DNA from: Taklimakanibacter sp050251035 | Lineage (GTDB): Bacteria > Pseudomonadota > Alphaproteobacteria > Rhizobiales > Aestuariivirgaceae | Reading direction: 5' to 3' | NCBI GenBank assembly: GCA_050251035.1 | Contig: JBFWNN010000002.1 | Span: 1-64,000 of the forward strand | DNA: 64,000 nt | Shown: piece after piece, positions 9,323-18,354 of the stretch | Numbering within the stretch: the first letter of the stretch is position 1 | Layout of the letters: each line of letters starts with the position of its first letter | The notes under the pieces: generated by a model | The model's input: the letters and a program-made list of their open reading frames with translations, nothing else | Told to the model about the DNA's origin: nothing | Database searches by the model: none | Made by a program: the position numbers and the translations under genes

Positions 9323-10305
9323 GCGTCCCGCTGCTCGACGTCCGTGGCCTGAGCATCGCCGCCATCCGGCATGGGCTCGTCCAGTCCATCGTCGACAGGG
9401 TCAGCTTCACGGTGGACCGCGGCGAGATCTTAGGCATGGTCGGCGAGAGTGGCTCCGGCAAGACGGTCACCTGCCGGGCGCTGATGCGGCTCTTCCCGAC
9501 CAGCAACCTCGCGATCACCGAGGGTGAGATCCGGCTCGCCGGCAGCGACATCGCCAAGGCGCCGGAGGCCGAGCTGCGGCGGATCCGCGGCCGGCGCATC
9601 GGCATGATCTTCCAAAACCCCTCGAGCCATCTCGATCCTATCATGAGCATCGGCCGGCAGATCGGCGAAACGCTCGAGGTCCACAAGCAGATCACGGCGC
9701 GCGAGGCGCGGGCTCTCGCCGTCGAGCTTCTGCGCCAGGTCGGCATCCCCGATCCGCAGCAGCGCGTCGACAATTATCCCTTCGAGTTTTCCGGCGGCAT
9801 GCGGCAACGCGCCATGATCGCGCTGGCGCTCGCCTGCGATCCGGACCTGCTGATCGCCGATGAGCCGACGACGGCCCTCGATGTGACGATCCAGGCGCAG
9901 ATCCTGCGCCTCCTGCTCGAGCTACGCGACAAACGCGGTCTGGGCGCGATCCTGATCACCCATGATCTCGCGGTGGTGGCGCAGACCTGCGACCGGGTGG
10001 CGGTGATGTATGCCGGACGCTTGTGCGAAAGCGGCCCGAAGCGCGAGTTGCTGAAGGCGCCACGCCATCCCTATACGCAGAAGCTCCTCGCCTGCCAGCC
10101 GGCACGCGCCGCGCCGCAGGAGCGCACATTCGATACGATCCCCGGCCAGCCGCCCTCGGTCTCGGCCTATCCCGAGGGTTGCCGCTTCCATCCCCGCTGC
10201 GCCCGGGCCATGGCGAAATGCCGGGAGGACGCGCCGGCGCTGGTGCCGGTCGAGCGCCGCCACAGTGTCGCCTGCCATGCCATTGCCGGCGAGGAGGCGG
10301 CGTGA
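9319..10305 (+). CDS. ABC importer ATPase, DppD/OppD type
   Basis: A 328-residue ATPase. Walker A is GESGSGKT, the signature is FSGGMRQR, Walker B is LLIADEPTTALD and the switch His is in ITHDL. The C-terminal oligopeptide-transporter extension carries the cysteine-containing motif CRFHPRC; in relatives these cysteines bind an iron-sulfur cluster. The ATG overlaps the preceding stop. Confidence 0.93.
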   Translation: MSVPLLDVRGLSIAAIRHGLVQSIVDRVSFTVDRGEILGMVGESGSGKTVTCRALMRLFPTSNLAITEGEIRLAGSDIAKAPEAELRRIRGRRIGMIFQNPSSHLDPIMSIGRQIGETLEVHKQITAREARALAVELLRQVGIPDPQQRVDNYPFEFSGGMRQRAMIALALACDPDLLIADEPTTALDVTIQAQILRLLLELRDKRGLGAILITHDLAVVAQTCDRVAVMYAGRLCESGPKRELLKAPRHPYTQKLLACQPARAAPQERTFDTIPGQPPSVSAYPEGCRFHPRCARAMAKCREDAPALVPVERRHSVACHAIAGEEAA

Positions 10306-11279
10306 CGATGCCGACGCTCCTCGCCGTCGATCGCCTCAGCGTGCAGTTTTCCGCCGGCGGCTTCCTGTCCGGGCGCAAGGCCGTCGCGGCGGTCACCGAC
10401 GTGTCGCTGACGCTCCAGCCCGGCGAAACCCTAGGCCTGGTCGGTGAATCCGGTTGCGGCAAGACGACGCTCGCGCGCTCGATCCTCGCCCTCACCCATC
10501 GCAGCGCCGGCAGCGTCAGCTTCGCCGGCCGGACCGTCGACCCCGGCAAGCCCGGCAGCCTGCGCGATCTTCGCCGCGAGACGGCGATGATCTTCCAGGA
10601 TCCGCACAATGCGTTCAATCCGCGCATGACGATCGGCAATGCCATCGCCGAGGTTCTCCTGGTCCACGGCAAGGCGACGCGCCGGACCGTGCAAGCCCGG
10701 GTCGAGGAGCTTCTCGCTCTCGTCGGGCTCCCCGCCGAGCATGCGGCGCGCAAGCCCGCGACGCTGTCCGGCGGCCAATGCCAGAGGGCCGGCATCGCCC
10801 GGGCGCTGGCGGTCGAACCCAGGCTGATCGTCGCCGATGAATGCCTGTCCGCCCTCGACGTCTCGATCCAGGCGCAGATCATCAACCTGCTTGCCGACCT
10901 GCGCACGCGGTTCGACCTGGCGATGATCTTCATCACCCATGACCTGGCCGTGGTCCGGCGGCTGTGCGACCGGGTCGCGGTGATGTATCTCGGCCGCATC
11001 GTCGAGGAGGGGCCGACCCATGAGATTTTCGCCAGCCCCAAGCATCCTTATGCGCAGGCCCTGATCCGCTCGGTCCCCGACATCGATCCCGACAATCCCG
11101 TGCCCACAGCCATCCTCGCCGGCGAACCGCCGAGCCCGCTCAACCTTCCCGCGGGCTGCAGCTTTCATCCGCGCTGTCCGAGCGTGATGGACCTCTGCCG
11201 ATCGGGCGCTTCACCCTCATTGCGGCGCGTTGCCGGACGACGCGCCGCGTGCCTGCTTTATGACGAAGCCACGCAGTAA
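10302..11279 (+). CDS. ABC importer ATPase, DppF/OppF type
   Basis: The second ATPase, 325 residues, starts at a GTG overlapping the previous stop (an ATG six bases later is the alternative). It has Walker A GESGCGKTT, a signature LSGGQCQR (the Cys replaces the more usual variable residue), Walker B IVADECLSALD and ITHDL. The glutamate after Walker B aspartate is kept, so it should be active. The C-terminal CSFHPRC motif matches the DppD partner. Confidence 0.92.
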   Translation: MTMPTLLAVDRLSVQFSAGGFLSGRKAVAAVTDVSLTLQPGETLGLVGESGCGKTTLARSILALTHRSAGSVSFAGRTVDPGKPGSLRDLRRETAMIFQDPHNAFNPRMTIGNAIAEVLLVHGKATRRTVQARVEELLALVGLPAEHAARKPATLSGGQCQRAGIARALAVEPRLIVADECLSALDVSIQAQIINLLADLRTRFDLAMIFITHDLAVVRRLCDRVAVMYLGRIVEEGPTHEIFASPKHPYAQALIRSVPDIDPDNPVPTAILAGEPPSPLNLPAGCSFHPRCPSVMDLCRSGASPSLRRVAGRRAACLLYDEATQ

Positions 11280-11296
11280 CCAAGGGAGACGATCAC

Positions 11297-12811
11297 ATGC
11301 CGAAAGCAAGAAAACTGATCACCGCCTCAGCCCTGCTTCTCGCCGGCACCATCGCCGCGACGAGTTTCGCCGATGCCGCGGGCACGCTGTCCGTCGGCCG
11401 GCGCGAGGATTCGACGAATTTCGACCCCACCCGAACGGCGCTCAACGTGGATTTCTGGGTCATCGCCAACATGTATGACGTGCTGGTGCGGGTCGACAAG
11501 ACCGGCAGCACGCTGGAGCCCGGCCTGGCCGAGAGCTGGGAAATCTCGCCGGACGGCTACACCTACACATTCAAGCTGCGCGACGCCAAGTTCGAGGACG
11601 GCTCGCCCATCACCGCCAAGGACGCCGTGTTCTCAATTGTGCGGCTGCGCGACAATCCGGCGTCGGTGCTGAAGGACTCCTTCAAGATGATCAAGACGGC
11701 CGAGGCCAAGGACGACAAGACGCTGGTGGTCACGCTCGATCAGCCGATCACCTCGTTCCTGTCGCTGCTCGCCATGCCGAGCGTCTCGATCCTGTCGCAA
11801 AAAGCCGTCGAGGCCGCCGGCGACGAAGGCTACGCCGAGAAACCCATGGCCTCGGGCGCCTTCAGCCTGGCGGAGTGGCGGCGCGGCGACCGCGTCATCC
11901 TGAAGAAGAACCCGAACTTCTGGCAGGCCGACAAGGTGAAGCTCGACGGCATCGAGTGGATCTCGCTCGTCGACGACAATACGCGCATGCTGAAGCTCCA
12001 GGCGGGCGAGATCGACTGCTCGATCTTCGTGCCGTTTTCGAAAGAGGCCGAGCTCAAGAAGGACGCCAACCTCAACATCATGGTCACGCAGTCGACGCGC
12101 GAGGACGCGCTGCTGATCAATCACGAGAAGGGCGCCTTGGCAAAGAAAGAGGTGCGCGAAGCGCTCGATCACGCCATCGACAAGAAGGCGATCGTCGATA
12201 CCGTGACCTTCGGCCTTGGCCAGGTGGCGAATTCCTACATCCCGGCGGGCGCCCTCTATCACAACGAGAACAACCTGGCGCGTCCCTATGATCCCGAGAA
12301 GGCGAAGCAGCTCCTGAAGGATGCCGGCGCCGAGGGCCTCAGCCTGAGCTACCTGGCGCAGGCCGGCGATGTCGTCGACGAGCAGATCGCCATCCTGCTG
12401 CAGCAGCAGCTCGCCAAGGCCGGCGTCACCGTCACCATCCAGAAGATGGATGCGAGCCAGATCTGGCAGACGCTGGTCGACGGCAATTACGAGCTCGCGA
12501 CCAACTACTGGACCAACGACATTCTCGATCCCGACCAGAAGACCACATTCGTGCTCGGGCACGACTCCAACATGAACTACATGACCCGCTACAAGAACGA
12601 CAAGGTCAAGGAGCTGGTGGAGAAGGCGCGCGTCGAACTCGATGCCGAGAAGCGGAAGGGCATGTATGTCGAGCTCCAGGCCATGGCCAAGGCCGATGTG
12701 AACTGGATCGATCTCTATTACAGCCCGTTCATCAACGGCTGCCGGAAGAACGTGACCGGCTTTCACCAGAACCCGCTGGGCCGGTTCTTCTTCGAGGACA
12801 CGGACAAGTAG
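11297..12811 (+). CDS. ABC importer solute-binding protein (DppA-like, SBP family 5)
   Basis: A 504-residue periplasmic binding protein with a Sec-type signal (KKARK-like basic start, hydrophobic core, cleavage near FADA). The family 5 signature region around PGLAESWEISPDG is clear. GGGAG precedes the ATG. It closes the importer operon that begins at 7554. A hairpin at 12821-12847 follows its stop and is the likely transcription end. Confidence 0.93.
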   Translation: MPKARKLITASALLLAGTIAATSFADAAGTLSVGRREDSTNFDPTRTALNVDFWVIANMYDVLVRVDKTGSTLEPGLAESWEISPDGYTYTFKLRDAKFEDGSPITAKDAVFSIVRLRDNPASVLKDSFKMIKTAEAKDDKTLVVTLDQPITSFLSLLAMPSVSILSQKAVEAAGDEGYAEKPMASGAFSLAEWRRGDRVILKKNPNFWQADKVKLDGIEWISLVDDNTRMLKLQAGEIDCSIFVPFSKEAELKKDANLNIMVTQSTREDALLINHEKGALAKKEVREALDHAIDKKAIVDTVTFGLGQVANSYIPAGALYHNENNLARPYDPEKAKQLLKDAGAEGLSLSYLAQAGDVVDEQIAILLQQQLAKAGVTVTIQKMDASQIWQTLVDGNYELATNYWTNDILDPDQKTTFVLGHDSNMNYMTRYKNDKVKELVEKARVELDAEKRKGMYVELQAMAKADVNWIDLYYSPFINGCRKNVTGFHQNPLGRFFFEDTDK

Positions 12812-12820
12812 GGAGGAGCC

Positions 12821-12847
12821 GTGGAGGAGGGCTCAGCCCTCCTCCAC
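12821..12847. terminator. 13-bp hairpin between convergent genes
   Basis: Two perfect 13-base inverted arms (GTGGAGGAGGGCT and its complement) flank a single C. The structure sits ten bases after the binding-protein stop and reads into the last codons and stop of the convergent OsmC gene. There is no T-run, so it may act as a stable 3' end for both transcripts rather than as a classic intrinsic terminator. Confidence 0.55.
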
Positions 12848-13252
12848 CGTCCAGGAATGGGTGATCTTCGCGGTCTTGGCCAGCATGATCGATGCCGAGC
12901 AGTATTTCTCGGCCGAGAGGTCGATGGCGCGCTTCACCGCTGCTTCCTTGAGATTGCGGCCCTTCACCTTGTAGGTGAGATGGATGGCGGTGAACACCTT
13001 GGGCTCCGCCGGGGCGCGCTCGGCGGTCGCCTCGACGTCGCAGGCGGTGACCGCCTCGCGGCCCTTCTCCAGAATATGAACCACATCGAAGGCGGTGCAG
13101 CCGGCGAGCCCGACGAGCAGCATCTCCATCGGCCTGATGCCGAGATTGCGGCCCCCCGCCTCGGGCGCTCCGTCCATGACGACGGCATGGCCGCTGCCCG
13201 ATTCGCCCACAAAAGCCCTGCCCTCAAGCCACTGAACCCGCGCCCGCATCAT
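12833..13252 (-). CDS. OsmC/Ohr-family peroxide-reductase-like protein
   Basis: A 139-residue OsmC-family protein. Both family cysteines are present: one in LAGCTAFDVV and one in VTACDV, consistent with thiol-dependent reduction of organic hydroperoxides. The length matches the short YhfA-like subgroup. Two adjacent ATG codons could serve as the start, with GAGAG just upstream. Its last four residues (VEEG) are encoded by the hairpin at 12821-12847. It has no obvious functional link to its neighbours. Confidence 0.88.
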   Translation of the reverse strand: MMRARVQWLEGRAFVGESGSGHAVVMDGAPEAGGRNLGIRPMEMLLVGLAGCTAFDVVHILEKGREAVTACDVEATAERAPAEPKVFTAIHLTYKVKGRNLKEAAVKRAIDLSAEKYCSASIMLAKTAKITHSWTVEEG

Positions 13253-13291
13253 CTCGCTCTCTCGAAATTCGACGCTCAGCCTATAGCCGCA

Positions 13292-14185
13292 TCATCGGCC
13301 ATTGGCGAGGGCCGCGCCGATCACGCCGGCCCGGCTCTCGAGCCGCGCCTTGAGGATCTGCACGTTCTTGGCCGGGCGATGCCAGATGGCGAGGCGTGCC
13401 GTCTCGCCGAGCGCCCGCCAATAGGGACCATCGAGACTGGCCAGGCCGCCGCCAACCACCACCTTTTGCGGGTCGAGCATGTTCACCAGGAGCGCAATGG
13501 CGTTGCCGAGGACCTGACCGCCGCGCTCCAGCACGCCGATGGCTTGCCGGTCGCCCTCTTCCGCTGCGGCCAGCAGCTCGGCGGCGGTATCGAACGCAAG
13601 CCCGGCCTCACGCGCTTCGCGCACGAGGCCGGCCCCTCCGGCACGGTCCTCGATGACATGCGGCGCGCTGCCGACCGCACCATTGGCGAGATCGATCGGG
13701 CTCATGCCGAGGCAGATGGCCCAGCCATGAGCGCCATTGTAGCAATCCTCGCCCTTCATGAGCACGCTCGATATGCCGGTGCCGGCATTCACATAAACCC
13801 ACTGCTTCAGGTCCCGGCCGGCGCCGAAACGGGCTTCGGCGAGAGCCGCCGCGTGGACATCGGATTCGATCACCACCGCGGCGAAATCGCCGAAGGCCGC
13901 GTGCACCTGCGCTTCGTTCATCTTCACGCGATGCGCGCTGACGATCCGGCCGTCATTGTCGACGAGCTCGCATATGCCGATGCCGACCTTCACCACATCG
14001 GTGCCGGCGCGCAGCCGCGTCACGCTCTCCTTGATGCAAGCGAGGTACGCTTCGCCCGTCGCGCCGAGCGCCGGCGTGTCGAAGACCTCCTCGCGCAGCA
14101 CATTGCCCTTGTCGAGATCGATGAGACCCACGGCGGTCTTGCTGCCGCCGATGTCGACGCCGATGGCCTGGTGCGCGTTTCTCAT
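13292..14185 (-). CDS. ROK-family sugar kinase-like protein lacking the zinc motif
   Basis: A 297-residue protein with no helix-turn-helix domain. The ATP-binding phosphate loop is GVDIGGSKTAVG at residues 8-19, and the family aspartate region appears as VIESDVHAAALAEA. The usual zinc-binding CxCGxxGCxE cluster is absent: after GTGISSVLMKG the sequence runs through AHGWAICLG with no cysteine pair of the normal spacing. The gene starts inside the end of the upstream bicupin gene (4-base overlap), so both are made from one transcript. It probably phosphorylates a sugar, or it is a derived non-catalytic member. Confidence 0.85.
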   Translation of the reverse strand: MRNAHQAIGVDIGGSKTAVGLIDLDKGNVLREEVFDTPALGATGEAYLACIKESVTRLRAGTDVVKVGIGICELVDNDGRIVSAHRVKMNEAQVHAAFGDFAAVVIESDVHAAALAEARFGAGRDLKQWVYVNAGTGISSVLMKGEDCYNGAHGWAICLGMSPIDLANGAVGSAPHVIEDRAGGAGLVREAREAGLAFDTAAELLAAAEEGDRQAIGVLERGGQVLGNAIALLVNMLDPQKVVVGGGLASLDGPYWRALGETARLAIWHRPAKNVQILKARLESRAGVIGAALANGR

Positions 14186-15039
14186 GCCGGTGCCCCGTAA
14201 TGCGGCGCCACGCCGAAGACGAAGACCGCGGGCTCCTTGCCCATGTTCCAATATTGATGCTGCGTCCTGGCGGGCACGAAGAAGCCGTCCTTGGGATGGA
14301 CCTCGAACCATGTCTGACCGTCCTTTTCGGGCACGAGCACGTTGAGCGTGCCGGAGAGAAGATAGAGACACTCATCGCCGTCATGGCCGTGCAACGACGA
14401 GACGCGCCCCGGCGCGACCATGCCGCGGCCAACCGTCAGATGCTCCGTCGCCGCGTAGAGGCCGGTGAGGACGCCCTGATCCTTGCCGTCCAGCTCCCAC
14501 AGGAGATCGGCATCGCGCATCACCCGCATGGTCGCCGACTGGCGCTGCTCCGCGTGCGCCATCGGCCAGCGGCCGAGGAAATCGTCTTGCCGGTATTTCG
14601 ACGTCTCGACATAGGGCCTGGTGCGGGCATAGGGCCCGGACGTTCCGGTGGACGGCGGGGGCGCGAAATATTCGAGCACGCGCAAGGGCTCGGCCGACAG
14701 GCTGAAGCCGTGATGCCAGGTGTTCTTGCGGAAGAAGACCGCCTCGCCCGCCTGCGCGACATGGACCTCACCCGTCTCCGGATTGGCCGATCCCAAAGTG
14801 CCCTCCAGCACATAGAGGACCTCATCGGCCCCAAAGACCGTCGGACGGTCCTTGGAGTGGCGGAAGGCGCCATAGGGCGGGAGGCCGAAAACCAGCTGAT
14901 GGATCTTGTCGGTCGAGGCATAGATCCAGTCATCGACGAAGCCCGCCGTCTCGTCCCCCCACAGGAAGCGCGTGACGCCGGCATAGGGAATATGCGTCGC
15001 GGCTGTGAAAACGGGGCGCGGCGAGGACTTGTAGGCCAT
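14182..15039 (-). CDS. bicupin (double cupin-domain) protein
   Basis: A 285-residue protein with two cupin barrels: residues about 70-115 (YVLEGTLGSANPETGEV, then the WHHGF histidines) and about 195-270 (SSLHGHDGDECLYLLSGTLN, then the TQHQYW region). Histidine-rich metal sites are visible in both halves. ATG at 15039 is chosen because GGAG lies five bases upstream; a GTG two codons earlier is unlikely. It is paired with a ROK kinase and divergent from a TetR regulator, so it may be a sugar isomerase, epimerase or dioxygenase-like enzyme. The reaction is unknown. Confidence 0.85.
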   Translation of the reverse strand: MAYKSSPRPVFTAATHIPYAGVTRFLWGDETAGFVDDWIYASTDKIHQLVFGLPPYGAFRHSKDRPTVFGADEVLYVLEGTLGSANPETGEVHVAQAGEAVFFRKNTWHHGFSLSAEPLRVLEYFAPPPSTGTSGPYARTRPYVETSKYRQDDFLGRWPMAHAEQRQSATMRVMRDADLLWELDGKDQGVLTGLYAATEHLTVGRGMVAPGRVSSLHGHDGDECLYLLSGTLNVLVPEKDGQTWFEVHPKDGFFVPARTQHQYWNMGKEPAVFVFGVAPHYGAPA

Positions 15040-15072
15040 GAACACTCCGTCAGGATGAAGGCTCTTGATTTG

Positions 15073-15088
15073 TACTGACCAGACGGTA
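15073..15088. promoter_or_regulatory. imperfect palindrome, candidate TetR operator
   Basis: TACTGACCAGACGGTA is a 16-base imperfect palindrome (five of eight pairs match, with TAC/GTA outer arms). It lies in the 59-base gap between the divergent TetR and bicupin genes, where an autoregulatory site would be expected. The call depends largely on position. Confidence 0.35.
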
Positions 15089-15098
15089 TATTGAAACC

Positions 15099-15743
15099 AT
15101 GGGGAAAGGCAAGACCAAGCGGAATACCCGCGATCTCATTCTCGATGCGGCTGAGATCATCGTCGATCGGGACGGCGTGAATGCCCTGACTTTCGACGCG
15201 CTGGCGGCGGAAGCCGGGGTGAGCAAGGGGACGACCCTCTATCATTTCGACTGCAAGGAGGCGCTCACCTCCGCCATGATCGAGCGCTTCGTCGCGCGCT
15301 TCGACACGGCCTGGGCGGACGCCATCCATGAGGACAAGGAGCCGCTCGGGCGCAAGATCCGCGCCTATGTGATGGCGACCTTCCATGGCGAGGCGATCAC
15401 CGGCAAGACCTTCGACAAGGTCAATGGCGCCATCACCGCGGCCCTCACCAATTTCCCGGAACGGGTCGAGCCGGTGCGCCAGCAGGGGCAGCGGCACCAG
15501 GCCGCCATCCAGGCGGACGGCCTCGATCCGGTCTTCGCCTCGATCATCCGCATGGCCAATGACGGCCTGTGGTTCGCCGAGAGCTTCAACCTCATGAGAT
15601 ACGATCCGAAGCTGAAGCAGGCGGTCGCCGAAAGGCTTCTCGCCTGGACGCGATTGGAGAACCTGCCCACGACCGAGCAGCGCGGCGCGCCTTCGCCAGA
15701 GGGCCAGGCCGCCGATGGCGCGCTACGCGGCGTCACCGAGTGA
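15099..15743 (+). CDS. TetR/AcrR-family transcriptional regulator
   Basis: A 214-residue regulator. The N-terminal DNA-binding domain is plain: RDLILDAAEIIVDRDGVNALTFDALAAEAGVSKGTTLYHF covers the canonical helices at residues about 11-50. The rest is a helical ligand-binding domain of the TetR_C type. It is divergent from the bicupin-ROK pair and probably represses it. Its 3' end overlaps the convergent LysR gene by 11 bases. Confidence 0.92.
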   Translation: MGKGKTKRNTRDLILDAAEIIVDRDGVNALTFDALAAEAGVSKGTTLYHFDCKEALTSAMIERFVARFDTAWADAIHEDKEPLGRKIRAYVMATFHGEAITGKTFDKVNGAITAALTNFPERVEPVRQQGQRHQAAIQADGLDPVFASIIRMANDGLWFAESFNLMRYDPKLKQAVAERLLAWTRLENLPTTEQRGAPSPEGQAADGALRGVTE

Positions 15744-16659
15744 CGGAAGCCTCCGGCGCGCCGGCATTCTCCGAAGTCTCCTGACCGGCCTCGGCCAGAA
15801 TCCAGTCCCTGAACAATTGCGTCTTGCGCGGCAAGCGATTGGCCCGCGGATAGACCAGATAATAGCTGAAACCGGTCGAGGCCATCACCGCGAAAGGCTG
15901 CACGAGCTTGCCGGTCGTGATCTCCTCGGCGACGAAACCCGGATGGACCAGAGCCAGCCCATGGCCGGCGACAGCCAGCACCGCCGCCATCTGCTGCGTC
16001 TCCACGTCGACGCCGGGCCGGCTCAAGGCCGCGGGCGGCTGCAAGCCGGCGGCGGCGAACCAGATCGGCCACCATTCGTCGCGCGGGCCGATGAAAATAC
16101 AGTCGGTGAGCTCCGCCGGCGATGTCGGCCGGCCGATGCGCTCATAATAGGCCGGGCTGCAGACGATGGTGAAATTGCCGCCGCCGATGAGATGGCTGTG
16201 CAGTCCCGGCCAATCGCCCTTGCCCGATCTGATGCCGGCATCGACACGATCGCGCTCGAAATCGACGAGATGGTTGGAGACGTCGAGGCGGACGGCGATA
16301 TCGGGATTGGCCATCTGGAAATTGCCGATGCGCGGGGCGAGCCAGTTCGATGCAAATGTCTGCATGGTCGAGACCACCAGGAGATTGGCGGTCTCGGCCT
16401 TGGCCGACTGGAAGGCCTGGCTCAGATCATTCAGGGCCCGACGCACCAGCGGCGCCACCGCCTGGCCTTGCTCGCTCAAGGCGACGCCGCGCGCCTGGCG
16501 CAGGAACAGGGGCGTGCCGATGAAGCTCTCGAGGAGCTTGACCTGGTAGCTGACCGCCGACTGGGTCATGTTCAACTCGTCCGCTGCCTTGGTGAAATTC
16601 ATGTGGCGGGCGACGGCGTCAAAGACCTTCACGGCCTGCAGGGGAGGGATTTCAGCCAT
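15733..16659 (-). CDS. LysR-family transcriptional regulator (GcvA-like)
   Basis: A 308-residue regulator starting at MAEIPPLQAVKVF. The helix-turn-helix region is FTKAADELNMTQSAVSYQVKLLE at residues about 21-43, in the GcvA-type sequence style, and a periplasmic-binding-like effector domain follows. A longer frame reaches 16713 but its extra residues do not resemble the family. A small divergent gene lies 114 bases upstream and is the obvious candidate target. Confidence 0.92.
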   Translation of the reverse strand: MAEIPPLQAVKVFDAVARHMNFTKAADELNMTQSAVSYQVKLLESFIGTPLFLRQARGVALSEQGQAVAPLVRRALNDLSQAFQSAKAETANLLVVSTMQTFASNWLAPRIGNFQMANPDIAVRLDVSNHLVDFERDRVDAGIRSGKGDWPGLHSHLIGGGNFTIVCSPAYYERIGRPTSPAELTDCIFIGPRDEWWPIWFAAAGLQPPAALSRPGVDVETQQMAAVLAVAGHGLALVHPGFVAEEITTGKLVQPFAVMASTGFSYYLVYPRANRLPRKTQLFRDWILAEAGQETSENAGAPEASVTR

Positions 16660-16773
16660 TGTGAGCCATAAACCAGTTTGATGCCTAATAGCAGATTTCG
16701 CGTTGGAAACCAAAGAAAACAGGGCTCATATTCATTATCAATTCGATGGCTTACAGCACAAAAGAGGCCCGCC

Positions 16774-16968
16774 ATGACACTGACAACCCGTCTTTTCCGG
16801 CTGTTCTCGCTGGTCAACGGCCACGGCACGTCCGGCCGCGCCAGGGTTCCCCGGCTCGACAGCCTGCGCTTGAGCAATCACGATCTGGCAGATCTCAATT
16901 TGCCGCCCTATTACCGGGCGAAGCTCGACGCCGACCGCGCCCTGATGCTCCCCGACCAGCACCGCTGA
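16774..16968 (+). CDS. small protein, possibly DUF1127-related
   Basis: A 64-residue basic protein starting at MTLTTRLFRLFS, with AGAGG a few bases upstream of the ATG. The core LRLSNHDLADLNLPPYYR resembles the short arginine-rich DUF1127 motif (LSD..L.DIGL..), but the resemblance is partial. It is divergent from the LysR gene across an A+T-rich 114-base gap, a common arrangement for LysR targets. The frame is open upstream to 16678, but those codons have no ribosome site. Function unknown. Confidence 0.6.
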   Translation: MTLTTRLFRLFSLVNGHGTSGRARVPRLDSLRLSNHDLADLNLPPYYRAKLDADRALMLPDQHR

Positions 16969-17017
16969 TCAGGATCACACCGGGTCGGAGCGAGAAGATC
17001 CGGCCCGCTCCGCGCTT

Positions 17018-17449
17018 TCAGCGCTTGCGCTTCAATCCCGTCTCTTCGAGAAGGCCCTTGCGCTTGGCGACATAATAATAGCCGCTGCGGTAATAGCGCG
17101 CCGCCTTGTCGGCATTGCCGCCGGAGACCAGATAGGCGCCGGCAAGGTATTTCACGCCATATTTGAGGTTGGCATCGACATCGAGGAGACCCTTGGGCTT
17201 GCCGCGATAGCCCATGCTGCGCGCGGTGTCGTATCTGATCTGCATCAGGCCGTAATGACCGCGATTATAGGCCTTGGGATTATACTTGCTTTCGCGCTTG
17301 ACGATGCGATGCACGAGTTCCTCCGGCAGGCCATAGATGGCGGCATAGCCGGCGATCGCCGCTTTCACCTCGAGCGCGTTCTCGGCCCGCGCGACGCCGG
17401 GTAAGCCCAGCATGAACGCCATGGCCAGAATGACGGCCTTCTTCGACAA
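17018..17449 (-). CDS. secreted lytic transglycosylase (SLT domain)
   Basis: A 143-residue protein that should cleave peptidoglycan glycan strands. TTG at 17449 is chosen because AGAGGGG lies six bases upstream and the first residues (SKKAVILAMAFML, cleavage near ARAE) then form a clean signal peptide. The catalytic glutamate is in RESKYNP, followed by HYGLMQIRYDTARSMGY, the SLT core, and NLKYGVKYLA. Its short length is like that of single-domain SLT proteins. It stands alone, 83 bases downstream of the neighbouring importer's last gene, and has its own ribosome site. Confidence 0.88.
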   Translation of the reverse strand: MSKKAVILAMAFMLGLPGVARAENALEVKAAIAGYAAIYGLPEELVHRIVKRESKYNPKAYNRGHYGLMQIRYDTARSMGYRGKPKGLLDVDANLKYGVKYLAGAYLVSGGNADKAARYYRSGYYYVAKRKGLLEETGLKRKR

Positions 17450-17532
17450 TATTGCCCCTCTTGCGAACCGGATCTTCTCGAAGAGATACAAAGAACCGGC
17501 ACGGCCAGCAAGCACCTCTTCGGCGCTCTGCT

Positions 17533-18354
17533 TCAGCCGCCGCGATAGCCGAATTTCACGATCCCGGCACGCATCAGACCATACATCACGGCGAACACGG
17601 TGAAGACCAGCCCGTTGGTCAGAGCCGCGAGCGCGAAGAGCTCGGGACCAAGGCCGAAACGCAGCGAGCCCCAGGCCACCGAGGGCAAGGTCGGTATGGC
17701 GCCGAGATTGTAGAAGGAGATTTCGAGATTGTTGAACGCTAATATGAAGCTGATGAGAAACGCGCCGAGAAGGCTCGGCCAGATCGTCGGCAATGTCACT
17801 TCCCAGAAGCAGCGCAAGGGGCTGGCGCCGAACACCATGGCGGCGTCGTCCATCTGCCAGTCATAGCGCACGAGCTGGGCGAGGACGATCAGGAAGGCGA
17901 AGGCCGTGCCCTCTACCGCATTGGCGGCAATGGCGGAGGCGAGATTGCCGGGCAGGCCCAGGACGCGCGCGTTGAAGGCGAGCGAGGAAATGCCGATCAG
18001 CAGTTCGGCGACGAAGAGCGGCGCCAGGAAGACGATCAGCACCGCAACGCGCCGCCGCGAGGGAAAGCGCAGGATGCCGATGACGCCCGCCGTCGCGAGC
18101 AGCGTGGACAGCATACCGCTGCCGAGGCCGATCAGGAGGCTGTTGCCGAGAGCATCGCCATAGAGCGCGTTGTCGAACAGCTCCGCATAGGCATCGGTGG
18201 TGAAGGACGGCGGGAAGGGCCAGACGATGTCGCGCGAGAAGGAGGCGTAGATCACATAGAGGATCGGCGCATAGAGGAAGATGTAGAGCAGCAGGAGAAG
18301 ACCGCCCATGCCCAAACGGCGCAGCCCGTTCGCCCGGTCGCCGACCGATGTCAT
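17533..18354 (-). CDS. ABC importer permease, PotC-like
   Basis: A 273-residue permease with about six membrane segments. The EAA-type loop appears as DAAMVFGASPLRCFWEVTLP, typical of the spermidine/putrescine importer class. The ATG overlaps the stop of the partner permease. It is the last gene of a four-gene operon (binding protein, ATPase, permease, permease) read leftward from about 21.5 kb. Confidence 0.92.
   Translation of the reverse strand: MTSVGDRANGLRRLGMGGLLLLLYIFLYAPILYVIYASFSRDIVWPFPPSFTTDAYAELFDNALYGDALGNSLLIGLGSGMLSTLLATAGVIGILRFPSRRRVAVLIVFLAPLFVAELLIGISSLAFNARVLGLPGNLASAIAANAVEGTAFAFLIVLAQLVRYDWQMDDAAMVFGASPLRCFWEVTLPTIWPSLLGAFLISFILAFNNLEISFYNLGAIPTLPSVAWGSLRFGLGPELFALAALTNGLVFTVFAVMYGLMRAGIVKFGYRGG

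Noticed and set aside
12821..14200. 459-codon plus-strand frame opposite OsmC and ROK genes
   Set aside because: Shadow of two well-supported minus-strand genes; no motif in its translation.
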